From the NCBI GenBank assembly GCA_963920575.1, contig OY986975.1:17081897-17145896 (forward strand): 64,000 nt of DNA, in the 5' to 3' direction. Position numbers and translations under genes: made by a program. This DNA comes from Narthecium ossifragum (Eukaryota; Streptophyta; Magnoliopsida; Dioscoreales; Nartheciaceae). Below the pieces are notes generated by a model that saw only the letters and a list, made by a program, of their open reading frames with translations, did not search any database and was not told where the DNA came from. Shown one piece after another: positions 44,763-53,560 of the stretch (its first letter is position 1; each line of letters opens with the position of its first letter).

Positions 44763-45329
44763 GGTCATGTCAGGGGCTCACGGGAGGAACTAGTTTAGGT
44801 TTTGCTGGCGTTACGAGAGGAACTATTAGCTATTCTTTTTGTTTGGGTTTAGGGTGAGAAGAATCATGTAATTGGTGTGTTAGTAGGGTCATCGATGTGG
44901 GTGATGTTATTTCACAGTGGATATTTGTTACTGTATTGCTTATTATGCACGAGATGGAGGAGAGGCATAAGGATGATCGCCTTTTGTTGTTGCTTATGCG
45001 CAATTTTAGAGCAAATGTGTAGGTGAGTTCGAAGAGAGTTTTGGTTTTTCATGATGGGAATACTATCTTAGAAGCTTATAACTCTGTTTGAGTATGGATA
45101 CTTACCTTTTTGGGGCTTAATCAGTAGGATTAGAAGTCGGACTCCAACTCCTACTCTGTTTAATTTGATTTGGTTGCTTTATAAATCACCTCTCTCAGTC
45201 TCAGTTTTTGGATGAACTACATGGCCGGCGTCCGGCGATGAATAGAACTCGCACTCTGCTACACTCTGCTGCTTTATAAATCTCCCTTCTCCCTGTCATC
45301 AGTCTTTGGATGCCACCACACAGCCGGCA
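44763..45329 (+). promoter_or_regulatory. F-box gene promoter with duplicated core
   Basis: Two TATA-containing blocks are present: TGCTTTATAAATC at about 45175-45187 and at 45270-45282. Each is followed by a CTCTCTC or CTCCCT tract and a TTTGGATG phrase. The spacing is about 97 bp, so the core promoter looks tandemly duplicated. The downstream TATAAA (45275-45280) would place transcription start near 45305, very close to the first ATG. The whole block is repeated at 1620-2131 plus 5634-5710. Confidence 0.7.
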
Positions 45330-45333
45330 ATGA
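45310..45333 (+). promoter_or_regulatory. Short upstream ORF overlapping the F-box start codon
   Basis: An ATG at 45310 opens a seven-codon frame, MPPHSRQ, whose TGA (45331-45333) overlaps the main ATG at 45330 (text CAATGATGG). The arrangement is kept in the second promoter copy, where the frame is MPPHRRQ. Such an overlap could allow termination and reinitiation, or it may be spliced or skipped if transcription starts downstream. Confidence 0.45.
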
Positions 45334-46511
45334 TGGCTAAAAGGAAGAGACGCACGCCGGCGATGATGGCCACCAGCAGCAAGAGAAGACCACGCACGTC
45401 ACCGTCACCGCACTTGTGCTCAGATTTAGTTCTAGAGATCCTCTCTCGCCTTCCAAACAAGCCCCTCTTCCGGTTCAGGTCGGTGTCGAGATCATGGCGC
45501 TCACTCATCGACACCCATCTCAGCTGCCGAGCTCTGCCTCGGTCCATGGTCGGCTTCTTCTCCCAGTCCAGGCTCTCCATTGACTTCCTCAAGACCTCAT
45601 CGTCGTCGTCGTCATCGTCCGACATCGTCTCCACTGATCTTAGCTTCGTGCCCAACCATGACCAGTACCACATCGAGGACTGCACCAATGGCCTCCTCCT
45701 CCTCTGTGCCAATTGCCCCATAACAACTACTCAACCAGTCCATCTCGTCTGCAACCCTGCAACAAAGAGATGGGCTGCTGTTCCTGGGCTCGTTTGTGAG
45801 AAAGACATCGTCTCGCTCATCTTCGATCCGTTTATCTCTCCTCACTACAAAGCCCTCGTCGTGCACGAGCACTACGACAACTCCGGAATCAATAACTTCT
45901 CAAAGGCCGCAGTTTTCTCCTCGGAGGACGGCAGCTGGCGAACTCTGGGCACCATCGACGCCATCTGCTATACTGAGGTGAAGAAAGTATATTTGGATGG
46001 GAAAGTATATATACCAGCACCCCCTTTTGAATTGCTCATAGTTGACATGAACAACAACAGTCATGAATTGATAGAGCTGCCGGAGAGTACGAGCGATTAT
46101 CAATGTTACTGTTTTGGTCTGTTAGAAGACGAGATTTGCTGTGGGGAAATCACTGAGGATGGCGAGTTGGCTATATGGGTTCTTGTGAAATTATCTCAGG
46201 ATGAACATGGACATGGACATGGATGGGTGAAGAAGTATTCGAAGCGGATGAGGAAGCTGGAAGATCCACTGGTCTATGGGTTTCATCCGAAACTGGATGT
46301 TGTGTTCTTGGAGAGCGGGAAGAGAGTTTTGGCCTTCTGCCTGGGCAAGAATGAGTGGTGGGATTATCAAGGGGAACTGGAATCTGAAGGAGTCTCCTAC
46401 TGGGGCACTTTTCCCTACTTGCCTTGCCTGGTGGATGCCTTGGCAGAGAGCCCGCGACCGTCGGCGGCGATCACTGGAGAGTGTCCCGCAAAGGAGTTTG
46501 GGTTTGACTAG
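45330..46511 (+). CDS. F-box protein with FBA-type C-terminal region
   Basis: The single-exon frame encodes 393 residues from the first in-frame ATG, 45330 (ATGATGGCT; a second ATG follows at once). Residues 3-8 and 17-22 are basic (AKRKRR, SKRRPR). Residues 28-68 form the F-box: LCSDLVLEILSRLPNK, then LFRFRSVSRSWRSLID. This domain binds SKP1 in SCF ubiquitin ligases. The rest has FBA-type landmarks: NGLLLLC, VHLVCNPATKRWAAVPG, AAVFSSEDGSWRTLG and KVYLDGKVY. It is therefore probably the substrate adaptor of an SCF complex, substrate unknown. A serine run lies at about residues 91-99. No lesions are visible. It is the only apparently intact ordinary gene in the window. The hAT MITE and duplicated promoter lie upstream, and a PIP-like peptide remnant converges downstream. 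Confidence 0.9.
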   Translation: MMAKRKRRTPAMMATSSKRRPRTSPSPHLCSDLVLEILSRLPNKPLFRFRSVSRSWRSLIDTHLSCRALPRSMVGFFSQSRLSIDFLKTSSSSSSSSDIVSTDLSFVPNHDQYHIEDCTNGLLLLCANCPITTTQPVHLVCNPATKRWAAVPGLVCEKDIVSLIFDPFISPHYKALVVHEHYDNSGINNFSKAAVFSSEDGSWRTLGTIDAICYTEVKKVYLDGKVYIPAPPFELLIVDMNNNSHELIELPESTSDYQCYCFGLLEDEICCGEITEDGELAIWVLVKLSQDEHGHGHGWVKKYSKRMRKLEDPLVYGFHPKLDVVFLESGKRVLAFCLGKNEWWDYQGELESEGVSYWGTFPYLPCLVDALAESPRPSAAITGECPAKEFGFD

Positions 46512-46802
46512 TTTTATCTTATTATCTATTTTCTTGTAAGGAACCATCATGAACAGCATGGCAAACTTGGTCGAACTTACTTAATTGCTAAAATCAAGTT
46601 TATCTTTTTTTATTTTTTGAAAATTGAACCTTTTACCTGGCTACATCAACCAAAACTCTGCTTCACACTTGCAACACCAACAGAAATAAAAATTCATGTG
46701 TGGAGAATTACTTTTTAGGCATCTGGATACATCTTCCTTGCATCTCTTATCACCAGTATATCTCTTTGCATGCATAAAACTTAAACTAAAACCGAGGAAG
46801 AG

Positions 46803-47015
46803 CTGGTGGTCGGCGCCTCCAGAGCTCGGCCCAGACGGCAACATGGCCATCCATGACGCCATAGCCACCCTCGCCTTCTTGTACGCCGGCATCGTGTCCA
46901 TTAATATATAGCTCAGGCCATCGAACGAAGAACTCGGTAGCTGCCTCGCCGCGTCGACCCTCTGCGCGCTTCCAATGACGATGATTGCAATGACGACAAT
47001 GGCGAGGAAAAGCAC
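46803..47015 (-). pseudogene. PIP-like secreted peptide precursor, start and stop eroded
   Basis: The minus-strand frame opens with a hydrophobic signal-peptide core, VLFLAIVVIAIIVIGSA, followed by QRVDAARQLPSS. Toward the end it has KARVAMASWMAMLPSGPSSG and then GADH. An N-terminal signal plus a C-terminal SGPSxxGxxH motif is the layout of PAMP-induced peptide (PIP/PIPL) precursors, in which the last dozen residues are the signal. Two faults are visible. No in-frame ATG precedes the signal core (a TAG is met first). The codon after the final His is CAG, where a stop is expected, and the frame then runs on for about 50 codons. I infer a decayed family member; function would need another start and processing. 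Confidence 0.5.
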
Positions 47016-48222
47016 ATCTGCACATGGCTCGCCGGAGAACTAATCATTATAAGGGTTGTGTTCTCTTGACATATGTATGTGTCTTTGGCTTAATTTATAA
47101 ATAGCTAGCAGGAGGTACTGCTCTTCTCATTTGAATGGATGGACTTTCTTATGGGTTTTTGTTGACTATGAGGGGTTTGAACATAGAGTTAAGGATTAAT
47201 TGGTGAATACTCCTTTTCCAATAACCTGTTTGCTCTTTAGTCCTCGTACTGAGTTCTTAAACCATTTAGTCTCTTTTTCTCACATCCGTAAATTTTAATG
47301 TCTAAAATGCCCTTCTATCATCCTCTCTCTCTCTCTCTCTGAGGTGCGGATCCACGACGAAGGAGCTCGGAGGATGAGAGGGCGGCGGATGTCCGTATCC
47401 CGGTGACGAAGACGTAGGGAGATGATCCGTGACAGACGGGATGGTGAGGAACGGACGGTGAGGAACGGACGGCGAGGAATGGACGGTGAGATCTGGAGGT
47501 GAGAAGGAGGGGGCACGGGAATGGCGCGGGGATCCCGACTACTATGCCTATGCTTCGGTCTCGCCATCCCGAAAAGTAAATACAAATATTGAAAAGTAAT
47601 TACAAAAATTGAAAATTAACTACAAATATTAAAAAGTAACTACCAACATTTTTTTAGCTTATTTTTGCACATATTTTCCCAAAGGGTTAATAACATTTTA
47701 CTCCCCTCTGGTTTGGAAATATGTCAATTTACCCCCTATATTTTAAAACGTGACAAAACGCACCCTTAATTTATCAATGTGGTTGTTTTGGACTCAACCG
47801 TCTAACTCCGTTAGCCGGGCTGACGGCAAACCCGTTAAATAGGTCACGTGCATCGCATGTGACCCGGTTTTGCTCGTCTCCAACGTGGCCACCGATCTCA
47901 CTGATATCTACTCCGGCGACCACCCCTATCTCCGGCCATCTCCAAGACCTTCTCTAACTCTCATCTCTTCCCATCTCCTTCTTTTCCATCCTCCATTCTC
48001 CTCCACAACCCCACCTCACTTTCCACCATCGCAACCACCTCTCGTCATCGTCCCGGTGAAGCTCCAACTCCGCAGACCCCCGCATCCCACTCCCACCTTC
48101 ACTGGTGAAAATGCGCGGCCAACCGCAGCCGCATCCCTCTGCACTCCACCGACGCGCAGCCACCCGCGGCTCCTCCTCTCCGCCCCTTCGCCGGCGCCTC
48201 CCAGTGTCCTGAGGAGGCCGTG

Positions 48223-49960
48223 AACTCTCAACACCACCACCATAGCTTCTCGTTCCCGATCCTCACGAAATGGGGCGCCCAGCGCCTCCTCCGCTGCGCT
48301 GACATCAGCCGCAACAGTGACGTCATCGGGCGAAGCTCATGGCGTACCTCCGCGAGGTGGCGGACCGAACGGAGCTCCCTAGGGTTTGGGAAGAGTTGGC
48401 ACCGCCTCTGGAGCCGCTGGATCCGGGGTGGTCGTGGAATCTGAGGGCTAAGCTGGCGACAAGGTGTTACGAGCGGTCTACTCGTGATCCTCTCGTAATG
48501 GGTCTCTACTGCTCCAATCGATCAGAATCGCCCTGATCGGACTTGATTTGAGTCCAATGGGCTGATTTGGCTAGCTAGATCGGATTTGGCTTGAGCTGGA
48601 TCGGATCTGGTTGAGCCTGATTGGATGGGACTTGACTGGATCAAGTCTGAAGTGATCTGGATCAGGTTGACCAATTGGATGGATGTGGCTGAGTCAGTTG
48701 GTTAGGCTGAATCAGGTTAGAATTGGTTGAGCCAAATTGGTCAAGGGTTGGTTGGGGGATCAGATGGTTGAGAAGTCGCCGGAGTGGATCGCCGGCGTTG
48801 GGACGGAGGCGGCGGTCGGGATCGTGGCAGGGAAGGTCGCGGGGTGATGGGGAAGAGATCCACCGGAGTGGATTGGTCGGAGGGTGGCTAGATCGACGAG
48901 ATCTGGAGAGGTAGTCGGCGGCGGTTTGGGTTAACCGGCGTCGGGGACGACGGGTAGCTCGGCAGAGGCTTGGGACGTAGGGAAGATAGTCGGGAAAGGT
49001 TCGTGAGGTGCTTAGGAAGGATCTGGGATGGTTTAGGGGTCGGACACGGAAGCGGCGGCGGAGATGTGAAGTTGAGGTTGACGGGGAACGGCGCCGAAGG
49101 GGACGAAGGGCGGAGGGAAGGGTATGGCCGGAGTCGTGGTGCCAAGGGGAAGAGGATGGCGGGTTTAGATGGCGACGGGGGTGGCCGGAGAGGGGAGAAC
49201 GGCGGTGAGCTAGGGTTTGAGCACGGGAGAGAAGATGGGGAAGAAGATGAACAGTAGGGGGTGACGTGGCGGTGACGTGGAGGAGAGAGAAAGTGACGGG
49301 GAGAGAGAAACACTGGTGGAGGCGGTGCCGGCTGCGGAGAAGATGACCGACGGGGAAGAAGGTGGATCTATGGTAGATATCTGGTGGAAGTTATATTATC
49401 TCTAATCCTATGATATTCTACTCCTATGATAATTTATCAACTACTTATAATTCATTAATCTCATGCTTTTCCTAATACAAACAACTAAGGTCCTTTTATA
49501 GAGACCTTGACAGAGTCCTAATCCAACTAAAAACCCTCTTGCTTAATTAGCAAGTAATAAGGCTTTCTGACTCAACTCAATTTCCTAACTCAAAGGGACT
49601 CTTAATTAATTCCTAACAATCAAATATCAATTAGGACTCAATAAAAGAATAATAATAAATCCTAATCAAATACTCTAGTTTGAACTAGGTAAGACCAAGT
49701 CAAACTAGGAAAGAGTCTGAACCAGTTTGGTTCCTCTTCTGGGTTCGGGTCCAGTTGGTCGAGTCGGATCGACTCGTATCACAAGGTCCCTGGAGCAAAG
49801 GACGAGACCTTCTCTGTCGCCGGCCATGTCGGCAATGACGGAGAGAGTGAGGAGCTAGGTTCTGTATACAAAAAGGAGATTGAGGAGGACATCTACTCGC
49901 TCACCGGATCCCGCTGCCGTCCCCGCAAGCGCACTTGTGCCGTCCAGAAGCAGCTAGATG
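48223..49960 (+). pseudogene. Captured DUF1639-like gene fragment, split by a solo LTR
   Basis: The first part (48223-48310) reads HHHHSFSFPILTKWGAQRLL and then RCADIS, like the LHxFxLPxLKWGxQRxLRC start of plant DUF1639 proteins. After a frame change it reads MAYLREVADRTELPRVWEEL and DPGWSWNLRAKLAT (48340-48464). The reading resumes after the LTR with EEDIYSLTGSRCRPRKRTCA, then VQKQLDVTW (about 49885-49965). The EEIEEDxxxxTGxxPxRRPKKR and VQKQLD pattern is the DUF1639 core. The start codon, part of the middle and the C-terminal end are missing. The family has no established biochemical role. Confidence 0.6.
48465..49781 (-). mobile_element. Solo LTR of the 7.7-12.3 kb retrotransposon family
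   Basis: A 1317-bp sequence starts TGTTACGAGCGG and ends CGTATCA like the LTRs at 7707 and 10932, but is clearly more diverged from them than they are from each other. A perfect 5-bp duplication CAAGG flanks it (48460-48464 and 49782-49786). No internal region is present. The strand is inferred from the orientation of the full element. Confidence 0.93.
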
Positions 49961-51164
49961 TGACATGGATCCGATCACCCCCTCTTCCTCTCTCTCACCT
50001 TTTCTCCCAAACACCCTCTCCCGGGGACCTCTTCATCGGAGATGGCCGACCATGTCGTCGCAGCGCCCACGAGGAGGAGTAGCATGGTTGTGGCGGCACC
50101 GGCCGATCACCCCCTCTTCCTCTCTCTCACCTTTTCTCTCAAAAACCGGTCAAACAGACCAATTTAGCCGGTTTGCCGTCAGCTTGGCTAACAGAGTTAG
50201 ACGGTTGGGTCCAAAATGACCACATTGATAAGTTTAGGGTGTGTTTTGTCACGTTTTAAAATATATGGGGCAAATTGACATATTTCCAAACTATAGAGGA
50301 GTAAAATGTTATTAACCCTTTCCCAAAATTGAAAAGTGACTACGAATATTGGAAAGTAACTACAAATATTGAAAAGTAACCACCAACATTATTTTAGCTA
50401 ATTTTTGCACATATTTTTTCAAAATTGAAAAGTGACTACGAATAGTGGAATGTAATTACAAATACTGAAAAATAACTACAAATATTGAAAAGTGACTACC
50501 AGCATTATTTTAGCTAATTTTTGCACATATTTTCTCAAAATTGAAAAGTTACTACAAATATTGGAATGTAATTAGAAATATTAAAAAGTAACTGCAAATA
50601 TTGGAGAGTGAATTCCCCTACAAAATTGAAAAAAAAAGTTGAAAAGTAACCACAACTATTGAAAAGCAACTACAAGTATTGGAAAATGAATTTCATCCAA
50701 AAAATTGAATTTTGTTTTTTGAAAAGTAACTACAAATATTGGAAAGTAACTACAATTTTTGGAAAGTGAATTTTTCCACACAAATATTTAAAAAAAAATT
50801 GAAAAGTAACCACAAAAGTTGAAAAGTAACAATAAAAATTGAAAAGTAACTACAAATATTGGAAAATACCTATAATTTTTTTTCAAATTAGTAAATTGAT
50901 AGTAACTACCAAATAAAATTGTATGTCAATTGTGTTTTTTGTAGTTACATTTTGCAAAATGGTATAAAATTGATTGTCACTTTCCATTGCGGATCGATTG
51001 TTATTTTTGGTAGTTACTTTTTAAAAATTGATAAAAAATTACTAGTTACTTTCTATATGAATTGTTTTACTACCAATAGGCTCCTCAACGTTCAGTCCAA
51101 CCCGAGCTTAACCATGAACTTCCCTATGGTCTTCCGACGAACCTACTGAAGCTCATGTTCTTCC

Positions 51165-51385
51165 CGCCATTAAATCTAGCAGCACTCCCTCCCCGGCGCC
51201 AGCAGTGATGCCACACCACGCCCGTCCTGCCTCGTAAGAGAACACAACAAACCCCCCCATCTCTCCTCGCAACCCAGGATGTTCGCCAACATGTTCATAG
51301 CGATCGTTGGGGCGGGCTCCTTGGCTTCCCCTACGTGTTCAAGCGCATGGGTGGATCGCTGGGAACCCATCACCTCGATCGAACC
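51165..51385 (+). pseudogene. Fragment of an AVT3-type amino acid transporter
   Basis: The frame reads STPSPAPAVMPHHARP, then LSSQPRMFANMFIAIVGAGS. After a one-base loss it continues LGFPYVFKRMGGSLG (about 51325-51375). In plant AVT3-like transporters, SSQ-K-FANVFIAIVGAGVLGLPY-FKRTGW is the N-terminal tail and first transmembrane helix. The frame change falls inside that helix, a stop is present in the tail, and nothing further of the protein is seen. It abuts the motif array ending at 51065, so it may be captured cargo, but no bounding inverted repeat was found. Confidence 0.65.
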
Positions 51386-51389
51386 GGGT

Positions 51390-52595
51390 GACCCCGCATC
51401 CGATCCCCGTTACCTACGGCGAGCTCGCCCCATTCCGACCTCGCCTCGCCACCGAACCGGACGACCTCCCCCTCCCTCGGAGCTGGCGCAGGGTAAACGT
51501 GAAAGCCTCTCGTTCGGAGAGACAACCGTCCTCTCTATGGAAGAGACAACAAGAATTCTCAAAGAGGAGAAAGCTACTCGAATTTTACAAATAAAAAAGC
51601 TGCGTAATTACAAACCCTAAAACTCAAATCAAAAGGATAAGGAGAGACCAACTTACATATGGACTCAAATCATGAATTAAACTCAAACCCAATAACTAAT
51701 GAAGCAATCAGAAATTAAGAAAGAAGAAATGGCTAGAAGTAGGAAAACCTGCTAAAAATAGTAAAGACCGATAACCTGCTTAAAAAGGGAAGTTTTACAC
51801 AAAAACGGATTTTTAGGCCATAAGAAAAGGAATCTGGATTTTTGGAGGCCCAGGTCATGTAGAGATCTTTGATCTCCAATGCATCTTGTGGGACTCGTCG
51901 AGCCGGTCGAAACGGCTGGTCGCACGCCCCGATCGGACATCGGGGTCAAAACTTATGCCCATCCGACGGTCACGGTCATACGGAGATCTAAGTTAGACTG
52001 AGGGAGTTCGAACATGACCAGAACGCCAAGGAAGTCTCTCCAGATCGGATACAGCCATGTCTGCATCTGGTCTTGGTCTTGCATCAGGAGCTTCGACGCC
52101 ATCCTCACGGCCATGAACCACTTCATCCGGCCCCAGCGAGCCCGCCTAGAAGCCCAGGACCACGCGCAATGTCCCTCCAAGCCTTCCGTTGGTGATCTCA
52201 CCTCCTGTCGGGCTCTCCTTCTCGTTGTTCACCACCCCGAGCCCATCCAAAGGCCACCGGAGATGAAGGGCTCCCGCGAGGGTGAGTGGGTCGCCGGAAA
52301 TGGAGAGAACGGTTGGGAGGCTTGAGTCGGGGTTGGAGGAGGTGGTTGGCAGCGAGGGAAGTGGCTGGTAGGGAAGGGCCGCCTGAATAGATAGACGAGA
52401 GAGGGGTGGAGGTCACCGGAGTTGGAAAAGGACTTTGCCGGAGTTAATGGTGGTTGGGGGTTCAGTCAGTGGTGGGAATTGTTGGGGAAGAGATGGAGAT
52501 GGTTGGGTGGTGGTCGAAGGAGTGAGAGCTTGGGATAGGGGAACGAGACGCTACCGTGGCGAAGCCCAGATGAGCTGCAGCATCGCTCCTGCTGT
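51390..52595. other. Unassigned stretch
   Basis: No family recognised. One frame at 52011-52200 (MTRTPRKSLQIGYSHVCIWS onward) and its complement stay open but show no motif I can name. GC-rich text at 52200-52560 resembles the fragmentary captured DNA elsewhere in the window. Confidence 0.35.
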
Positions 52596-52599
52596 CATC

Positions 52600-53560
52600 T
52601 GAGAAGTGTTGGTACTCCGAAGGAGAAGAAGCTGACAGGAGGCGATGGGGAGTCTTCTTCCAAAGGCAAACGCTGCATCGCGATGCCGATGCGTTGGACC
52701 TCAGAAGAAAAGAGGTATTGTTCTTGAGTAAACTTTAGTTTCCTGTCTTGATAAACCCTAGGTTTCTTTTTTGACGGCGCGTGGAGGGCGTGAGCACCAT
52801 CGGCGTTGGTAATTGGGCGAAAATACGGGATAAGTATCACCTAAACCGGATGTTCGAACAGATTAGAATGCGCGAAGGCTTGATCCCCACCACTGGCCAG
52901 CTGTAGGCCTCTCCCGCCGCTGCCGCAACCGCCGCCAAGCCTTCGCGTGCTTTCAGATCTGGTCGGACGTCCGGTTTAGGTGATACTCATGTATTTTCGC
53001 CCAATTACCAACGCCGATGGTGCTCACGCTGTGCATCAAACGACGGTACCAGAAGAGCGCCGTCAACAAAGAAACCTAGGGTTTACCGAGATAGGAAACT
53101 AGAGTTTACTCAAGAGCAATCATACCTCTTTTCTTATTAGCTCCAGCGCATCGGCATCACGATGCAGCGTTTGCCTTTGGAAGAAGACTCCCATCGCCTC
53201 CTGTCGGCTTCTTCTCCTTCGGAGTACCAACACTTCTCAGATGTCAAGAAGGCCCGGAAGACTTTGTCTTCGTCTTCCGTCCATTCCTTTGCCTGATAGC
53301 GAGGAGGGGAGGGAGGAGGAAGAGACGGCAGAGGAGGCGGCGGCGGCGGAGGGTTAAGCCATGGCGAAGCCCAGATGAGCTGTAGCATCGCTCCTGCTAT
53401 CATCTGAGAAGTGTCGGTACTCAGAAGGAGAAGAAGCCGACAACAGCAGGCGATGGGGAGTCTTCTTCCAAAGGCAAACACTGCATCGTGATGCCAAAGC
53501 GCTGTGGCTCAGAAGAATTGAGGTATGATTGTTCTTGAGTAAACTCTAGTTTCCTATCTT
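52600..53560. repeat. Large imperfect palindrome with a third arm
   Basis: An arm at about 52605-52885 (GAAGTGTTGGTACTCCGAAG to GCGCGAAGGCTTG) is the reverse complement of about 52955-53245. A third, shorter copy in the first orientation lies at 53400-53560. The central spacer is about 70 bp (52886-52954), GC-rich with GCCGCTGCCGC text. One arm portion (ACCAACGCCGATGGTGCTCA to CTCTTTTCTT) also occurs at 36035-36177. Short exon-like text is in the arms. Confidence 0.8.
53137..53350 (-). pseudogene. Possible SANT/Myb-like gene fragment in the palindrome
   Basis: On the minus strand a proline-rich run (LNPPPPPPPLPSLPPPSP) leads into YQAKEWTEDEDKVFRAFLTS, which looks like the start of a SANT/Myb repeat (W, acidic EED, KxF). 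The frame then reads EGEEADRRRWESSSKGKRC without the later helices and tryptophans. The same text recurs in the other palindrome arms. The family call rests on one short motif, so it is tentative. Confidence 0.35.

Larger units (their letters stand above)
47684..50318 (+). mobile_element. Pack-MULE with DUF1639-like fragment
   Basis: Inverted repeats of about 160 bp begin GGGTTAATAACATTTTACTC at both ends and stay about 90 percent alike by eye through GACGGCAAACC. A perfect 9-bp duplication TTTCCCAAA flanks them (47675-47683 and 50319-50327). The interior is GC-rich, with gene fragments on the plus strand and no transposase. A solo LTR (48465-49781) was inserted later into the captured gene. 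A 36-bp phrase, CCGATCACCCCCTCTTCC onward, occurs twice at about 49971 and 50101. Confidence 0.93.
47190..51065 (+). mobile_element. Third element with AGTTACTTTCC-type array, host of nested insertions
   Basis: It begins about GATTAATTGGTGAATACTCC, matching the start at 41490, and continues through TGTTTGCTCTTTAGTC and AAAATGCCC. A short core and a CT microsatellite (47324-47341) follow, then GAAAAGTAACTAC motifs at 47575-47680 and 50330-51065. The Pack-MULE at 47684-50318 interrupts the array. The right limit is not defined by an inverted end, only by where the motif stops. Confidence 0.5.

Noticed and set aside
45306..45329. TTG at 45306 as the F-box start, giving eight extra residues
   Set aside because: A plant nuclear gene should start at ATG; the first in-frame ATG is at 45330 and the extra residues carry no domain.
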